A stretch of DNA of 37,129 nt from Rhodococcus yananensis (GTDB lineage Bacteria; Actinomycetota; Actinomycetes; Mycobacteriales; Mycobacteriaceae), in contig NZ_JAIYEP010000043.1 in assembly GCF_020515525.1 (NCBI RefSeq), forward strand, positions 1 to 37,129, written 5' to 3'. Each line of letters starts with the position of its first letter. Within the stretch, counting starts at the first letter, position 1. Under the pieces are notes generated by a model, which was not told the DNA's origin, did no database searches, and saw nothing but the letters and a program-made list of their open reading frames with translations. The position numbers were made by a program, and so were the translations under genes. Of this stretch, positions 1 to 8,713 are shown piece by piece.

Positions 1-124
1 CCCGGGCCACGCCGCGCCCACCCGACGCCCCGCCTTCCGCACCGCGTCGGCTCTCGAAGTCCCCATTCTCGGGCACACCCGCACAGATCCCCCCTCGCTC
101 CAGGTTCCCCCGAAAGGCCTGACC

Positions 125-1283
125 ATGGATTCTGTTGTACCGGGCGGCAACGCCGCCCCCACCACCGACGACCCGACCCCCGACGCGGGCGGCGGCTGGA
201 CACCGCGCCTCGTCGTCTCGTTCGCGTCGATGGCATTTCTCCTGCATGGGCCTGATCGCCGTTCCCGCACCGTTCCTCACCGGGTGGCTGCTCGACAACT
301 TCGGGTTCCGCAGCATCTTCTGGTTCTTCGTCGTCGTGCTGACACTGCTGGTCGCCGTGATCCGCTTCACCACCTCCGAGTCGCCGGTGCGGCTGCGTTC
401 ACGCATCGACCTGATCGGCGCACTGCTGCTGAGCCTCGGCCTCGGCGGCCTGCTCGTCGGCATCAGCTTCGGCCCCATGTGGGGGTGGACGGCACCCGCC
501 ACCCTCGGCTACCTGCTCGGCGGAATCGCGTTCCTCGTCGCGTGGTACGCGTCGGCACTGAAGATCCGTGAGCCGCTCATCGACCCGGTCATCCTCGAGA
601 TGCGGCCGGTCGCGATGACGTCGATCAGCTCGGGCATGTGCTACGGAGCCCTCGCAGCGTTCTCCATCCTGCTGCCCACGATGACGATGACCCCGTCCGA
701 GCTCGGGCTCGGCTACGGGTTCGGGGTCAGCGCCACCGGCTACGCCCTGTTCCAGACCCCGCAGGGGATCGCCACCCTCCTCGGCGGTGTCGTCGTCGGT
801 GCGCTCGCCACCCGGATGAGCCCGAAGAAGCTGATGGTCGCCGGGATGTCCCTGATGACGATCGCGCTGCTGATGTTCGCCGTGACGCACGACTCGAAGA
901 TCCTCGTCGTCCTGCTCGCCGTCCTGGTCGGTATCGGTGGCGGTATGGGATACGCGGCAACTCCCAATCTGCTCATCGCCTCCGTGCGGCCCGAGTTGCA
1001 GGCGACGACGGGCGCGATCGCGTCGACGGCCGGCAACGTGGTACCCGCCATCGTCCCGATCGTGGTGTTCGCCGCCCTGAACTCGCACGTCGCGATGTCT
1101 GTGGACGGCGCCATGCTGTACTCGTCGACGGGAATCGCGCTCGGCTTCGCGATCACCGCGGTCGTCGCCGTGATCGGTGTGATCGCAGCGCTGGCGATCC
1201 CGAACACGATCCGCCAGCAGGGACTTCCGACGCACGAGGACGACTCCGTCGCCGAGGACGCCGTCCGTGTGACTGCGCACTGA
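125..1283 (+). pseudogene. MFS transporter (DHA2-like), internal out-of-frame deletion
   Basis: This is the remnant of a major facilitator drug/solute exporter. A good ribosome site (GAAAGG at 112-117) precedes ATG 125, which opens a typical hydrophilic N-terminus running into the start of TM1 (WTPRLVVSFASMAFLL). Transporter-like sequence then resumes in another frame from about 237-246 (MGLIAVPAPFLTGWLLDNFG, the motif-C region around TM5) and continues with many membrane helices to the stop at 1283. TM1 to TM4 are largely missing, roughly 100-130 residues judged from usual family length. The two parts lie in different frames, so no single frame encodes both. The 345-residue 3' part could only start at ATG 246, which has no ribosome site. 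I infer a non-functional gene; an assembly error is the alternative. The direction of the frame change and the family are seen directly; the missing length is an estimate. Confidence 0.8.
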
Positions 1284-1317
1284 CCTCCCGTCGCGGAAAC
1301 CACAATCCGCGACCGGG

Positions 1318-1354
1318 CCCGGTCGCCGCCGCATCCGTTGCGGCGGCAACCGGG
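1318..1354. terminator. Hairpin between convergent genes
   Basis: A near-perfect inverted repeat with 16-base arms (1318-1333 and 1339-1354, one mismatch) and a 5-base loop lies between the stop of the MFS remnant (+) and the stop of the HNH gene (-). A smaller hairpin with 8-base arms (GTCGCGGA/TCCGCGAC) sits just before it at 1290-1313. Neither has a T-tract. Position and symmetry suggest a bidirectional terminator. Confidence 0.55.
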
Positions 1355-1361
1355 CACGTCG

Positions 1362-2075
1362 TCAGCAGCGGGCGAGCACCGACGCCATCGCGTCGCGCTC
1401 GTCCGGGGTGATCCACAGTTCGTAGATCGTCTTGATCTCGATCTGACGCATCACGTACTGGCAGTGGAAGCCGGAGTTCGGCGGGAGCCACTCCGCAGCG
1501 TCGCTGTCGCCCTTCGACATGTTGGTCGGGCCGTCGACGGCGAGCAGGTTGCGCGGATCGTTCGCGAGATTGCGGCGCTGCTGGTCGTCGAGGTCCTGCG
1601 CCCCCGTCCGCCATGCCCCGGACAGCGACACGATGTGGTCGATCTGCACCTTCGAGGACGTGTCGGCACCGCGCCGGAAGAAGATCTCGCTACCCGTGTA
1701 CGGGTCGCGGAGGGTTCCGGTGCGGACGGTGCAGTCCTTGGTCGCGGGTTCGAGCGAGATGTCGACGAGATCGCGTTTGAGGATGTCGTTGCGGGTGTCG
1801 CAGCCGTTGCGGCCGAGCGCGACGGTGACGTTGTCGGTCCACGACGGGCCGAACAGGTCACGGTCGTAACCGGCCTGCGCGGCTGCCGGTCGGACGGGCA
1901 ACGCCTCGAGCGCCCGGAACGCATCCGACGACGACACTCCGCCGCCGGGCGCCGTGGCCGCACCCGACTCGTCGGAGTCGTCCGGTTCGAGGAGGACGAC
2001 CACCACCGACACCACGACGAACGCGGCGACCCACAGCCACTTCGGAATCGGTGACTTCTTCTGTGCGGCACTCAC
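1362..2075 (-). CDS. Membrane-anchored HNH endonuclease family protein (DUF1524)
   Basis: A predicted 237-residue nuclease-family protein. Residues 12-29 form one membrane helix directly after a short basic N-terminus, so the rest probably lies outside the membrane. A disordered linker (about 30-55) follows, then a DUF1524/GmrSD C-terminal-like HNH domain. Visible signature: DHIVSL (D146, H147), then AW, LAND..NL (N176), KGD and WLPP near 187-199, and cysteines C92, C115 and C205 that may form disulfides in a secreted fold. The GTG start at 2075 lies 2 bases after the fabH stop, so it is probably co-transcribed with and translationally coupled to fabH. Small exported HNH proteins of this type are common in actinobacteria; roles in extracellular DNA degradation or defence are suggested for relatives but not shown. 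There is no partner GmrS or restriction gene here. Confidence 0.85.
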   Translation of the reverse strand: MSAAQKKSPIPKWLWVAAFVVVSVVVVLLEPDDSDESGAATAPGGGVSSSDAFRALEALPVRPAAAQAGYDRDLFGPSWTDNVTVALGRNGCDTRNDILKRDLVDISLEPATKDCTVRTGTLRDPYTGSEIFFRRGADTSSKVQIDHIVSLSGAWRTGAQDLDDQQRRNLANDPRNLLAVDGPTNMSKGDSDAAEWLPPNSGFHCQYVMRQIEIKTIYELWITPDERDAMASVLARC

Positions 2076-2077
2076 GG

Positions 2078-3100
2078 CTACTGCGCGAGCGGCGGCATCT
2101 TCACGACCTGACCGGCATACGAGAGGCCGGCACCGAACGCGAGCAGCAACGCGGTGGCACCCGGCTCGACCTGGCCGGTGCGCAGCATCTTCTCCATGGC
2201 CAGCGGAATGGACGCGGCCGACGTGTTGCCGGTCTCGATGATGTCGTCGGCGACGGCGACGGTGTCGGGCAGTTCGAGTTGCTTGACGATGACGTCGTTG
2301 ATGCGCAGGTTGGCCTGGTGGGGCACGAACGCGTCGAGGTCGGCGAGTTCGACACCGGCCTTCTCCGCGATCCGGCGCGCGTACTTGCTCATCTCGAACG
2401 CGGCCCAGCGGAACACCGCGGTGCCTTCCATGATGATCCAGGGGCGCTTCTGCTCGGGGTTCTGCGCGAAGTCGACCCAGTCGGGTTCCTGGCGGATGGT
2501 CTTGCCCTGGGAGCCGTCGGAACCCCAGACGGTGGGGCCGATGCCGACCTCGTCGGAGACACCGACGACGACGGCACCGGCGCCGTCACCGAAGATGAAA
2601 CGCACCGTGCGGTCGGTGGGTTCGGTGGCGTCGCTCATCCGCTCGACTCCGACGACGAGGACGTGCTCGGCGGTGCCGGTGCGGACGAGGTCGGACGCGA
2701 CACCGACGGAATAGCAGAAGCCGGCGCAACCCGCCTGGATGTCGAGGGCGGACGCGCCGCCGGTCCCGACGGCGTCGGCGACGAGCGCCGCGGAATGCGG
2801 GGTCTGCCAGCCGTAGGTGGAGGTCGCGACGATGACCGTGTCGATCTGGGCGGCGTTCACGCCGGCGGCGTCGAGTGCCTTCACAGCAGCGGAGGTGGCC
2901 ATCTCGACGATGGACTCCTCGGGGTGCGCCTTCGCGAAGCGTCGTTCCTTGATCCCGGAGCGCGACTGGATCCACTCGTCACTCGAGTCGATCAGCCGAC
3001 AGATCTCTTCGTTGGTCACCACGCGCTCGGGACGGTGCACACCGAGTCCGAGCAGCGCGCTGTTCCGCAACGTTACGGGAACGGCGATCTGGGCACCCAT
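2078..3100 (-). CDS. fabH: Beta-ketoacyl-ACP synthase III (FabH/KAS III)
   Basis: This is a 340-residue thiolase-fold condensing enzyme. It joins an acyl-CoA starter to malonyl-ACP to begin FAS-II elongation; in mycolate producers it links FAS-I products to FAS-II. The catalytic triad is in the expected spacing: C125 (IQAGCAGF), H261 (VPHQANLRIND) and N292 (ETGNTSAAS). The C-terminal GAGLSYAGQVVKM is typical. I chose ATG 3100 because AGGAG lies 8 bases upstream and the protein then begins at the normal N-terminus; the frame is open further upstream but without family similarity. The downstream HNH gene follows after 2 bases. Length agrees with the family (about 320-340). No acyl-carrier or other FAS-II gene is adjacent. 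Confidence 0.92.
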   Translation of the reverse strand: MGAQIAVPVTLRNSALLGLGVHRPERVVTNEEICRLIDSSDEWIQSRSGIKERRFAKAHPEESIVEMATSAAVKALDAAGVNAAQIDTVIVATSTYGWQTPHSAALVADAVGTGGASALDIQAGCAGFCYSVGVASDLVRTGTAEHVLVVGVERMSDATEPTDRTVRFIFGDGAGAVVVGVSDEVGIGPTVWGSDGSQGKTIRQEPDWVDFAQNPEQKRPWIIMEGTAVFRWAAFEMSKYARRIAEKAGVELADLDAFVPHQANLRINDVIVKQLELPDTVAVADDIIETGNTSAASIPLAMEKMLRTGQVEPGATALLLAFGAGLSYAGQVVKMPPLAQ

Positions 3101-3267
3101 CAGGCGAACTCCTCTACCTCGTGCACCGTCGGTCGGCGCACTACATCTCGACACGGTATCGCGGGTCACGATCGTGCCCCACACCGCCCGACGATAACGT
3201 GTTCCACTGCGGGCACCGTGTTCGGCCGACCGTGCTGCACGACACCGCGCCGGCGTGTCGCGAGGAC

Positions 3268-3279
3268 TACCGTGCGGCC
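3268..3279 (+). promoter_or_regulatory. Putative leaderless promoter (-10 TACCGT)
   Basis: TACCGT (3268-3273) is followed by six bases (GCGGCC) and then ATG 3280, the spacing expected if transcription starts at the start codon itself. There is no well-placed ribosome site. The same arrangement recurs at several other plus-strand genes here. Confidence 0.45.
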
Positions 3280-3888
3280 ATGGATGCTCACGAGTGGGAC
3301 GAGAAGTACCGGTCGTCGGACCTGGTCTGGGGCGCACCACCGAATCCGGTGGTCGTGGAGTTCACGGCGGCACTGCCGCCGGGACGAGCACTGGACCTGG
3401 GCTGCGGCGAGGGTCGACACGCACTGTGGCTGGCGATCCGCGCGTGGGAGGTGGACGCCGTGGACTTCTCCGAGGTGGCACTGGACAAGGCGCGCCGGAT
3501 CGCGGCGCAGGCACCGCGTGCGTCGCGCGATCGGGTGCACTACCGCTGTGCGGACGTGACGACGGTCTCGAGTGATCGCCACTATGATCTCGTGCTCTCC
3601 GCATTCCTGCACTTTCCTGCGCCACAGCGTCGAAAGCTGATCGACAATGCCGTCAATTCGCTGAAACCTGATGGAATCCTCATATTTCTGGGGCACGACA
3701 GCACGAATCCGGAACAGGGTGTGGGCGGGCCACAGGATCCCGAAATCCTCTACACTCCAATGGATGTCGTCGGCGAAATCGACGGACGCCTGGAAATCGT
3801 GACGGCGGAACGACGCCACCGGGAAACAGATTCCGGAACTGCCATCGACGCACTCGTGGTTGCCCGTAAAATCGGTCTTGGCAGTTAG
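3280..3888 (+). CDS. Class I SAM-dependent methyltransferase
   Basis: A 202-residue Rossmann-fold methyltransferase. Motif I is clear: ALDLGCGEGRHALWLA near residue 38-53, followed by VDAVDFSEVALDKAR (acidic residue binding the SAM ribose) and the motif-IV region YDLVLSAFLHFP. The N-terminus (WDEKYRSSDLVWGAPPNPVVVE) is typical of the small TehB/thiopurine-like class of actinobacterial methyltransferases. The substrate cannot be read from sequence. ATG 3280 is preferred because a leaderless promoter is placed just before it; an upstream in-frame extension has no similarity. The last third has lower GC than its surroundings. It diverges from fabH and lies directly upstream of the fadE5 promoter. 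Confidence 0.85.
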   Translation: MDAHEWDEKYRSSDLVWGAPPNPVVVEFTAALPPGRALDLGCGEGRHALWLAIRAWEVDAVDFSEVALDKARRIAAQAPRASRDRVHYRCADVTTVSSDRHYDLVLSAFLHFPAPQRRKLIDNAVNSLKPDGILIFLGHDSTNPEQGVGGPQDPEILYTPMDVVGEIDGRLEIVTAERRHRETDSGTAIDALVVARKIGLGS

Positions 3889-3899
3889 TTGCCTTGCGA

Positions 3900-3917
3900 G
3901 TAACATAGAGATGTTAC
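3900..3917. promoter_or_regulatory. Inverted repeat in the fadE5 promoter region
   Basis: GTAACAT and ATGTTAC are perfect 7-base arms separated by AGAG. The repeat partly overlaps the TetR-type site at 3914-3927. It could be a second operator or an extended part of the same one; its different core argues for a different binding protein or a chance palindrome. Confidence 0.35.
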
Positions 3918-3927
3918 CGACGAGTAA
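3914..3927. promoter_or_regulatory. Putative TetR operator upstream of fadE5
   Basis: TTACCGACGAGTAA is an imperfect palindrome 59 bases before the fadE5 start. It aligns with the site in the fadA2/fabG4 gap (reverse complement TTACCCGCGAGTAA) and the one before the tetR gene (reverse complement TTACCGTAGAGTAA), giving TTACCSNNGAGTAA. An extra half-site, CGAGTAA, lies at 3897-3903. Confidence 0.6.
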
Positions 3928-3986
3928 TAACTTGGGCGGTACTTGCAAGCGACTGGACCGCACCGCTACGGGAGACACGCACAGAC

Positions 3987-5822
3987 ATGGGCCATTACAA
4001 GAGCAACCTCCGCGACCTCGAGTTCAACCTCTTCGAGTTCCTGCAGATTCAGAAGGTCCTCGACGCCGGCAAGTTCGGCGACCTCGATGAAGAGACCGCG
4101 CGCGGCATCCTCGCCGAGGTCAAGGCCCTCGCCGAGGGTCCCGCTGCCGAAGCCTTCGCCGACACCGACCGCAACCCGCCGGTCTTCGACCCCGAGACCC
4201 ACACGGTGTCGATCCCCGAGGGCTTCAAGAAGGCATTCCGCGCCTGGTGGGACGCCGGCTACTGGTCGATGGGCATCCCCGAGGACATCGGCGGCACCGA
4301 CGCACCGCGCAGCCTCCTGTGGGCAGCCAACGAGATGATGCTCGGCGCCCAGCCCGCCGCCTTCATGTACGCCGCGGGCCCGGCCTTCGCGGGTGTGCTC
4401 TACGACAACGGCACCGACGAGCAGAAGAAGTGGGCCGCCACCTGCGTCGAGCGCGGCTGGGGTGCCACCATGGTCCTCACCGAGCCCGACGCCGGTTCCG
4501 ACGTCGGCGCGGGCCGTACCAAGGCCGTGGCGCAGGACGACGGCAGCTGGCACATCGAGGGCGTCAAGCGGTTCATCACCTCCGCCGACTCCGACGACCT
4601 CTTCGAGAACATCTTCCACCTCGTCCTGGCACGCCCCGAGGGCGCCGGCCCGGGCACCAAGGGCCTGTCGCTGTTCTTCGTCCCCAAGTTCCACTTCGAC
4701 TTCGAGAAGGACGAGCTCGGCGAGCGCAACGGCGTGTTCGTCACCAACGTCGAGCACAAGATGGGCCTGAAGGCATCCACGACCTGCGAACTCACGTTCG
4801 GTGGCCACGGTGTTCCCGCGAAGGGCTGGCTCGTCGGTGAGGTCCACAACGGCATCGCGCAGATGTTCGACGTCATCGAGCACGCCCGCATGATGGTCGG
4901 CACCAAGGCCATCGGCACGCTGTCCACCGGCTACCTCAACGCGCTCGAGTACGCCAAGGAGCGCATCCAGGGCGCGGACCTGACGCAGATGTCCGACAAG
5001 TCCGCACCGCGCGTGTCGATCATGCACCACCCCGACGTGCGCCGGTCGCTGGCGATGCAGAAGGCGTACTCCGAGGGCCTGCGCGCCGTGTACCTCTACA
5101 CGGCCGCACACCAGGACGCGTCGGTCGCCGAGCAGGTGTCGGGTGCCGACGCAGGTCTCGCGCACCGCATCAACGACCTGCTGCTGCCCGTCGTCAAGGG
5201 CTGCGGCTCCGAGCGTGCCTACGAGTACCTGAAGGATTCGCTGCAGACCCTCGGCGGTTCCGGCTTCCTGCAGGACTACCCGATCGAGCAGTACATCCGC
5301 GACTCGAAGATCGACTCGCTGTACGAGGGCACCACCGCCATCCAGGCGCAGGACTTCTTCTTCCGCAAGATCGCCCGTGATCGCGGTGTCGCGCTCGCGC
5401 ACGTCGCCGGTCGGATCAAGCAGTTCCTCGAGCGTGACGACGCCGACCAGCGCCTGAAGAAGGAGCGCGCGCTCCTGAACACCGCACTCGAGGACGCGCA
5501 GACCATGGTCGCGACGCTCACCCAGTTCCTGATGGGTGCGCAGGAGAACCCGACCGAGCTGTACAAGGTCGGCCTCGGCTCGGTCCGTTTCCTGGAGTCC
5601 TTCGGCGACCTGCTCATCGGCTGGCTGCTGCTCGAGCACGCCGAGATCGCGCTCGCCAAGCTCGACGCGGGCGCCGACGCCAAGGACAAGGCGTTCTACG
5701 AGGGCAAGGTGGCCGTCGCGTCGTTCTTCGCGAAGAACGTGCTGCCGGAGCTCACCGTCTCGCGGGGAATCATCGCCGGTGTCGACCTCGACATCATGGA
5801 GCTCGACGAAGCGGCGTTCTGA
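3987..5822 (+). CDS. fadE5: Acyl-CoA dehydrogenase FadE5-like
   Basis: A 611-residue FAD-dependent acyl-CoA dehydrogenase catalysing the first, alpha-beta dehydrogenation step of fatty acid beta-oxidation. Length equals that of M. tuberculosis FadE5 as I know it. The catalytic base is E447 in [15 protein letters not shown], the position reported for FadE5. Other visible elements are the N-terminal helical domain ([16 protein letters not shown], typical of this long subfamily), the FAD/substrate segment [14 protein letters not shown] (162-175), and [20 protein letters not shown] (420-439). The C-terminal extension beyond residue 460 is a helical domain typical of long FadE proteins. A GGGAGA ribosome site lies 11 bases before ATG 3987. 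It stands alone downstream of a TetR-type operator that is shared with fadA2/fabG4, which implies co-regulation. Broad chain-length use is known for FadE5; it is assumed here. Confidence 0.93.
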   Translation: MGHYKSNLRDLEFNLFEFLQIQKVLDAGKFGDLDEETARGILAEVKALAEGPAAEAFADTDRNPPVFDPETHTVSIPEGFKKAFRAWWDAGYWSMGIPEDIGGTDAPRSLLWAANEMMLGAQPAAFMYAAGPAFAGVLYDNGTDEQKKWAATCVERGWGATMVLTEPDAGSDVGAGRTKAVAQDDGSWHIEGVKRFITSADSDDLFENIFHLVLARPEGAGPGTKGLSLFFVPKFHFDFEKDELGERNGVFVTNVEHKMGLKASTTCELTFGGHGVPAKGWLVGEVHNGIAQMFDVIEHARMMVGTKAIGTLSTGYLNALEYAKERIQGADLTQMSDKSAPRVSIMHHPDVRRSLAMQKAYSEGLRAVYLYTAAHQDASVAEQVSGADAGLAHRINDLLLPVVKGCGSERAYEYLKDSLQTLGGSGFLQDYPIEQYIRDSKIDSLYEGTTAIQAQDFFFRKIARDRGVALAHVAGRIKQFLERDDADQRLKKERALLNTALEDAQTMVATLTQFLMGAQENPTELYKVGLGSVRFLESFGDLLIGWLLLEHAEIALAKLDAGADAKDKAFYEGKVAVASFFAKNVLPELTVSRGIIAGVDLDIMELDEAAF

Positions 5823-5853
5823 TCCGCTGAACCTCGGGGTTCACAACCCTGAT

Positions 5854-5900
5854 ACGAGGCTCACAGCCCTGTCGGCCACCGGCAGCGCTGTGAGCCTCGT
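5854..5900. terminator. Strong hairpin after fadE5
   Basis: Perfect 13-base arms (5854-5866 and 5888-5900) enclose a 21-base loop. An outer pair, GGGTTCACA near 5837-5845 and TGTGAACCC near 5907-5915, nests around it. It lies between convergent fadE5 and the VanW gene, so it probably terminates both. No T-tract is present. Confidence 0.65.
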
Positions 5901-5949
5901 TCTTGTGCTGTGAACCCTTGTGCGGTGAACCTCTGGGGGGGGGCGCCGG

Positions 5950-8493
5950 TCACTCCGACTCGGCCGGGGTGGGGCTCGCCGGGGTCGACGGCTCGTCGGC
6001 GGCACCGCCGGATTCCGGCTGCTCCTCGGGCTGCTCCTCGGGCTGCTCCGCGGGCTGCTCCTCCGACTTCTCCTCGGGCTTCTGCCCGGGCTTCGGTTCC
6101 GGGCTCACACACTTGACGACGGGCACCGGGTCGTATCGCACGGTGCGGGTCTTCGCCGAAAGCTGCGCGCCTGTCTTCGCGTCCGTGATGATGCGGGTGT
6201 CGGACACGGTGAACCCTTGCGCACCGCTCGACGGGATGCACGAATCGCCGGCGGGAAGCGTGATCGTGTTCGGCGAGGTGTAGTTGGTGCGGTCACCGGT
6301 GATCGACTGGACGTCGACGGTCTTGGTCCCCCACAGCCGCACCGTGATGGCGGAGTCGGTGCCGATCGTCTCGATCAACACCCCCGTCTCGAACGGGTTG
6401 CGGAACTGCAGGTCGATCGCACCCTCGAACACCGTCGCCTCCCGGGCCGCCGGGTACCGGGAGATGTAGTAGCTGTGCTCCGTGTGGTCGACGTCCTCCA
6501 TACCGGCGAAGTACGACGCGTTGTACAGCGTGGTCGCGAGCTGGCTGATGCCGCCGCCGACCGCCTTGCCGGGACGTCCCGCCTCGATGATCCCGGATTC
6601 CACGTAGCCCTGGGCGGAACCGCGCGGACCGGTGTAGCCGTTGAGGGAGAACGTCTCGCCGGGCTCGACCAGCGCACCGTTGATCTCGGACGCGGCGAGC
6701 CGGATGTTCACACCCGATGCGTATTCGAACCCACCGGTGGTGAACTCGCCGATCACCTCGCGCACCCCGAGCTTCTCGGCACCCTCGGTGGTCAGTTCGG
6801 GATCCGCCGTCTCGTATCGGGCGTCCACCGATCGGTCGTTCTCGGTCGCGAGCAGTCGAGGAAGATCGGCGAGGGTCTGCTCCCAGTCGACCACCTCACC
6901 CTTCGTTCCGGGCACCACGGTGGGAGCTCCACCCTGGATGACGATCCGCGCGTTCTCCGGCTCGACCTCGGTCTCGGCGAGTTGCGGGGCGAGCAGGCCG
7001 GTCGCCGCCTCCCTGTCGTACTGCGGTTCGAGACCGCCGGAGCCGTCGGGGACGAACGACAGGACGGCACCGATGTCCTCGGTACGCAATGTCGCGACGA
7101 CGGCATCGTGCCCGTTCACGTGCAGATCCGCGGCGACCGCGGGCACCGCGATGTCGGCGAGCGCCCGGTCCAGGCCCTCACGGGTGACGGTGACCTCGAC
7201 GCTCTCGACGGGCAACGAGACATCGCCGAACGCCCAGCGCTCGGCGAACACATCGGCCGCGACGGCGGTGTCGACGCTCTGCCCGGGTTGGGGAGTCACC
7301 GGAACGGGTGTGCCGTCCTCGAAGACGATGTTGCCCTCGCGCGGTTCGTGGGCTGCGCCTGCGGCGACCGATTCGATGCCCGCGACCAGCGCCGCGTCGT
7401 CACGGGTGGATACGACACCGATCTCGTCGGTCCCGAAGAACGATGCCAGGCGGGTGAACGGGTTGAGCGGTTGCGCGCCGATCCGGGCGAGGGTGCCGTT
7501 CCAGTCGATGCCGATGCCGACCTGTGACGGGACGAGTTCGCCGTCGGTGTCGCCCGCGGTGACCGCGACGGCGGTGTCGAGGCGGGGGTCGAGCTGCGCC
7601 TGCAGGGTACCGGCGACCTCGTCGAGGGGTTCCCCGCCGATGTCGATGCCCGCAACGGTCACGCCGCGCGGAACCTTCCCGGAGCTCACCGCGAGGTCGA
7701 TGACGTACAGCGCGGCGAGGACCGTGAATACTCCGCCGACGATCAGCGCAAGTGTCCGTTTCGACGGGCCGGACCCGTCACCGGGAGGTCCGCCGGGCGC
7801 CGGTTCCGCGGGAACAGGCGGAACGGGCGGGGGTGGGCTCTGGGGCGGGATCGCGGAGGTCCGGTCCTGCGGATCGTCGGGGCGGCCGGCGCCGGTGTCC
7901 CCCACTGCCGCGGACGGGCCCGGTCGGCCACCGCCGGGTGCGTCGGGTGTGCCGGACAGCACCGGGATGACCGCGGTCGGGGCATCCGACAACGCGGCAT
8001 CGTCACTCGGCCGGTCGACGGACGACGGTGCCTCGGACGACGGTGCGTCACCGGACGCTCGCACCACCGGCTGGGTCACGGCGGAGTCGGCTTCGTCGAC
8101 GTCCGAGTCATCGGCCTCCGGACCTGCGGTGGCGCGGTCCACGGGGTCCGGTTCCGGGACGGACACCGGCGCTGCCACAGTGGGCGGCTCCTCGTCCGAC
8201 CGCTCGGCCACGGAACGGGACGCGTCGGTGTGCGCTTCGTCGGTACGCGAATCGTCGGTGCGTGCTTCGTCGGGAACGGGATCCTGCGAATCGTCGGGAC
8301 GTGATTCCTCCGGCTCGTCCGGGCGCAGCCCCGCATCGTCGACGTTCAGCGCCGAGAACTGTACCGTCGGCGCCGACGACGGGTCGTACTCCGGAACTTC
8401 CCGTTCCGGAACCGCTCGTTCCGGGGACGACTCGTCGCCGCGGACCGCTTCGTCCGCGTTCTCGGGGTCGTTCGTCCCGTTGTTGCCGCTCAC
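5950..8493 (-). CDS. VanW-family membrane protein with peptidoglycan-binding repeats
   Basis: An 847-residue envelope protein. Order of parts: an acidic, low-complexity cytoplasmic N-terminus (1-245, rich in D, E, P, S); one membrane helix (about 246-270, RTLALIVGGVFTVLAALYVI); two extracytoplasmic putative peptidoglycan-binding (YoaR-like) modules (about 285-580); a VanW domain (about 583-722, with GETFSLNGYTGPR and KAVGGGISQLATTLYNA); a G5-like segment to about 797; and an E/Q/P-rich tail with EEQP repeats. VanW proteins sit in vancomycin-resistance clusters and many actinobacterial genomes, but their biochemistry is not settled. GTG 8493 has AAGGGA six bases before it. Residues 172-178 (PTAVIPV) resemble Ser/Thr-kinase and FHA-type sites. 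It lies downstream of fadA2 but is separated by hairpins, so it may have its own promoter. Confidence 0.88.
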   Translation of the reverse strand: MSGNNGTNDPENADEAVRGDESSPERAVPEREVPEYDPSSAPTVQFSALNVDDAGLRPDEPEESRPDDSQDPVPDEARTDDSRTDEAHTDASRSVAERSDEEPPTVAAPVSVPEPDPVDRATAGPEADDSDVDEADSAVTQPVVRASGDAPSSEAPSSVDRPSDDAALSDAPTAVIPVLSGTPDAPGGGRPGPSAAVGDTGAGRPDDPQDRTSAIPPQSPPPPVPPVPAEPAPGGPPGDGSGPSKRTLALIVGGVFTVLAALYVIDLAVSSGKVPRGVTVAGIDIGGEPLDEVAGTLQAQLDPRLDTAVAVTAGDTDGELVPSQVGIGIDWNGTLARIGAQPLNPFTRLASFFGTDEIGVVSTRDDAALVAGIESVAAGAAHEPREGNIVFEDGTPVPVTPQPGQSVDTAVAADVFAERWAFGDVSLPVESVEVTVTREGLDRALADIAVPAVAADLHVNGHDAVVATLRTEDIGAVLSFVPDGSGGLEPQYDREAATGLLAPQLAETEVEPENARIVIQGGAPTVVPGTKGEVVDWEQTLADLPRLLATENDRSVDARYETADPELTTEGAEKLGVREVIGEFTTGGFEYASGVNIRLAASEINGALVEPGETFSLNGYTGPRGSAQGYVESGIIEAGRPGKAVGGGISQLATTLYNASYFAGMEDVDHTEHSYYISRYPAAREATVFEGAIDLQFRNPFETGVLIETIGTDSAITVRLWGTKTVDVQSITGDRTNYTSPNTITLPAGDSCIPSSGAQGFTVSDTRIITDAKTGAQLSAKTRTVRYDPVPVVKCVSPEPKPGQKPEEKSEEQPAEQPEEQPEEQPESGGAADEPSTPASPTPAESE
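6017..6064. repeat. 12-bp tandem repeat, 4 copies, in the VanW gene
   Basis: Four head-to-tail 12-base units of GGCTGCTCCTCG (third copy one change, fourth one change) encode the EEQP-type repeats of the VanW protein tail on the minus strand. Since 12 is a multiple of 3, changes in copy number would stay in frame. Confidence 0.85.
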
Positions 8494-8630
8494 CGGTGTC
8501 CCTTCAGGAAATGCGCGTACGCCGACGGACGCGCTACGGATGCCGGTTCCCCAGGGTAGTGCCGGTACGGGTGCACGCGCCTACCGGTGACCCGAGGGGC
8601 CGATCACACGCGGGAATCCCGGACGGAGAA

Positions 8631-8677
8631 GACCCCGCGCTGCTACCAGGTCGGGGGTCAGGCAGCAACGCGGGGTC
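8631..8677. terminator. Long hairpin downstream of fadA2
   Basis: Arms of 17 bases (8631-8647 and 8661-8677) pair with two wobble positions around a 13-base loop. It is the largest of a series in the fadA2-VanW gap: a 14-base palindrome CGATAGGTCTATCG follows at 8677-8690 and a CACCCC/GGGGTG hairpin at 8692-8707. Likely the fadA2 terminator region; none has a U-run in the fadA2 direction. Confidence 0.55.
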
Positions 8678-8713
8678 GATAGGTCTATCGCCACCCCTTC
8701 CGGGGTGTTACGC

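Noticed and set aside
3942-3949. CTTGCAAG before fadE5 as a KstR2-type operator
   Set aside because: KstR2 sites need CAAG-NN-CTTG; here the half-sites are in the opposite order and without spacing.
3966-5639. Long minus-strand open frame (about 557 codons) opposite fadE5
   Set aside because: High GC makes long antisense frames common; the translation is rich in E, G, V and R without domain motifs, while the plus strand encodes a complete FadE5 with its catalytic Glu.
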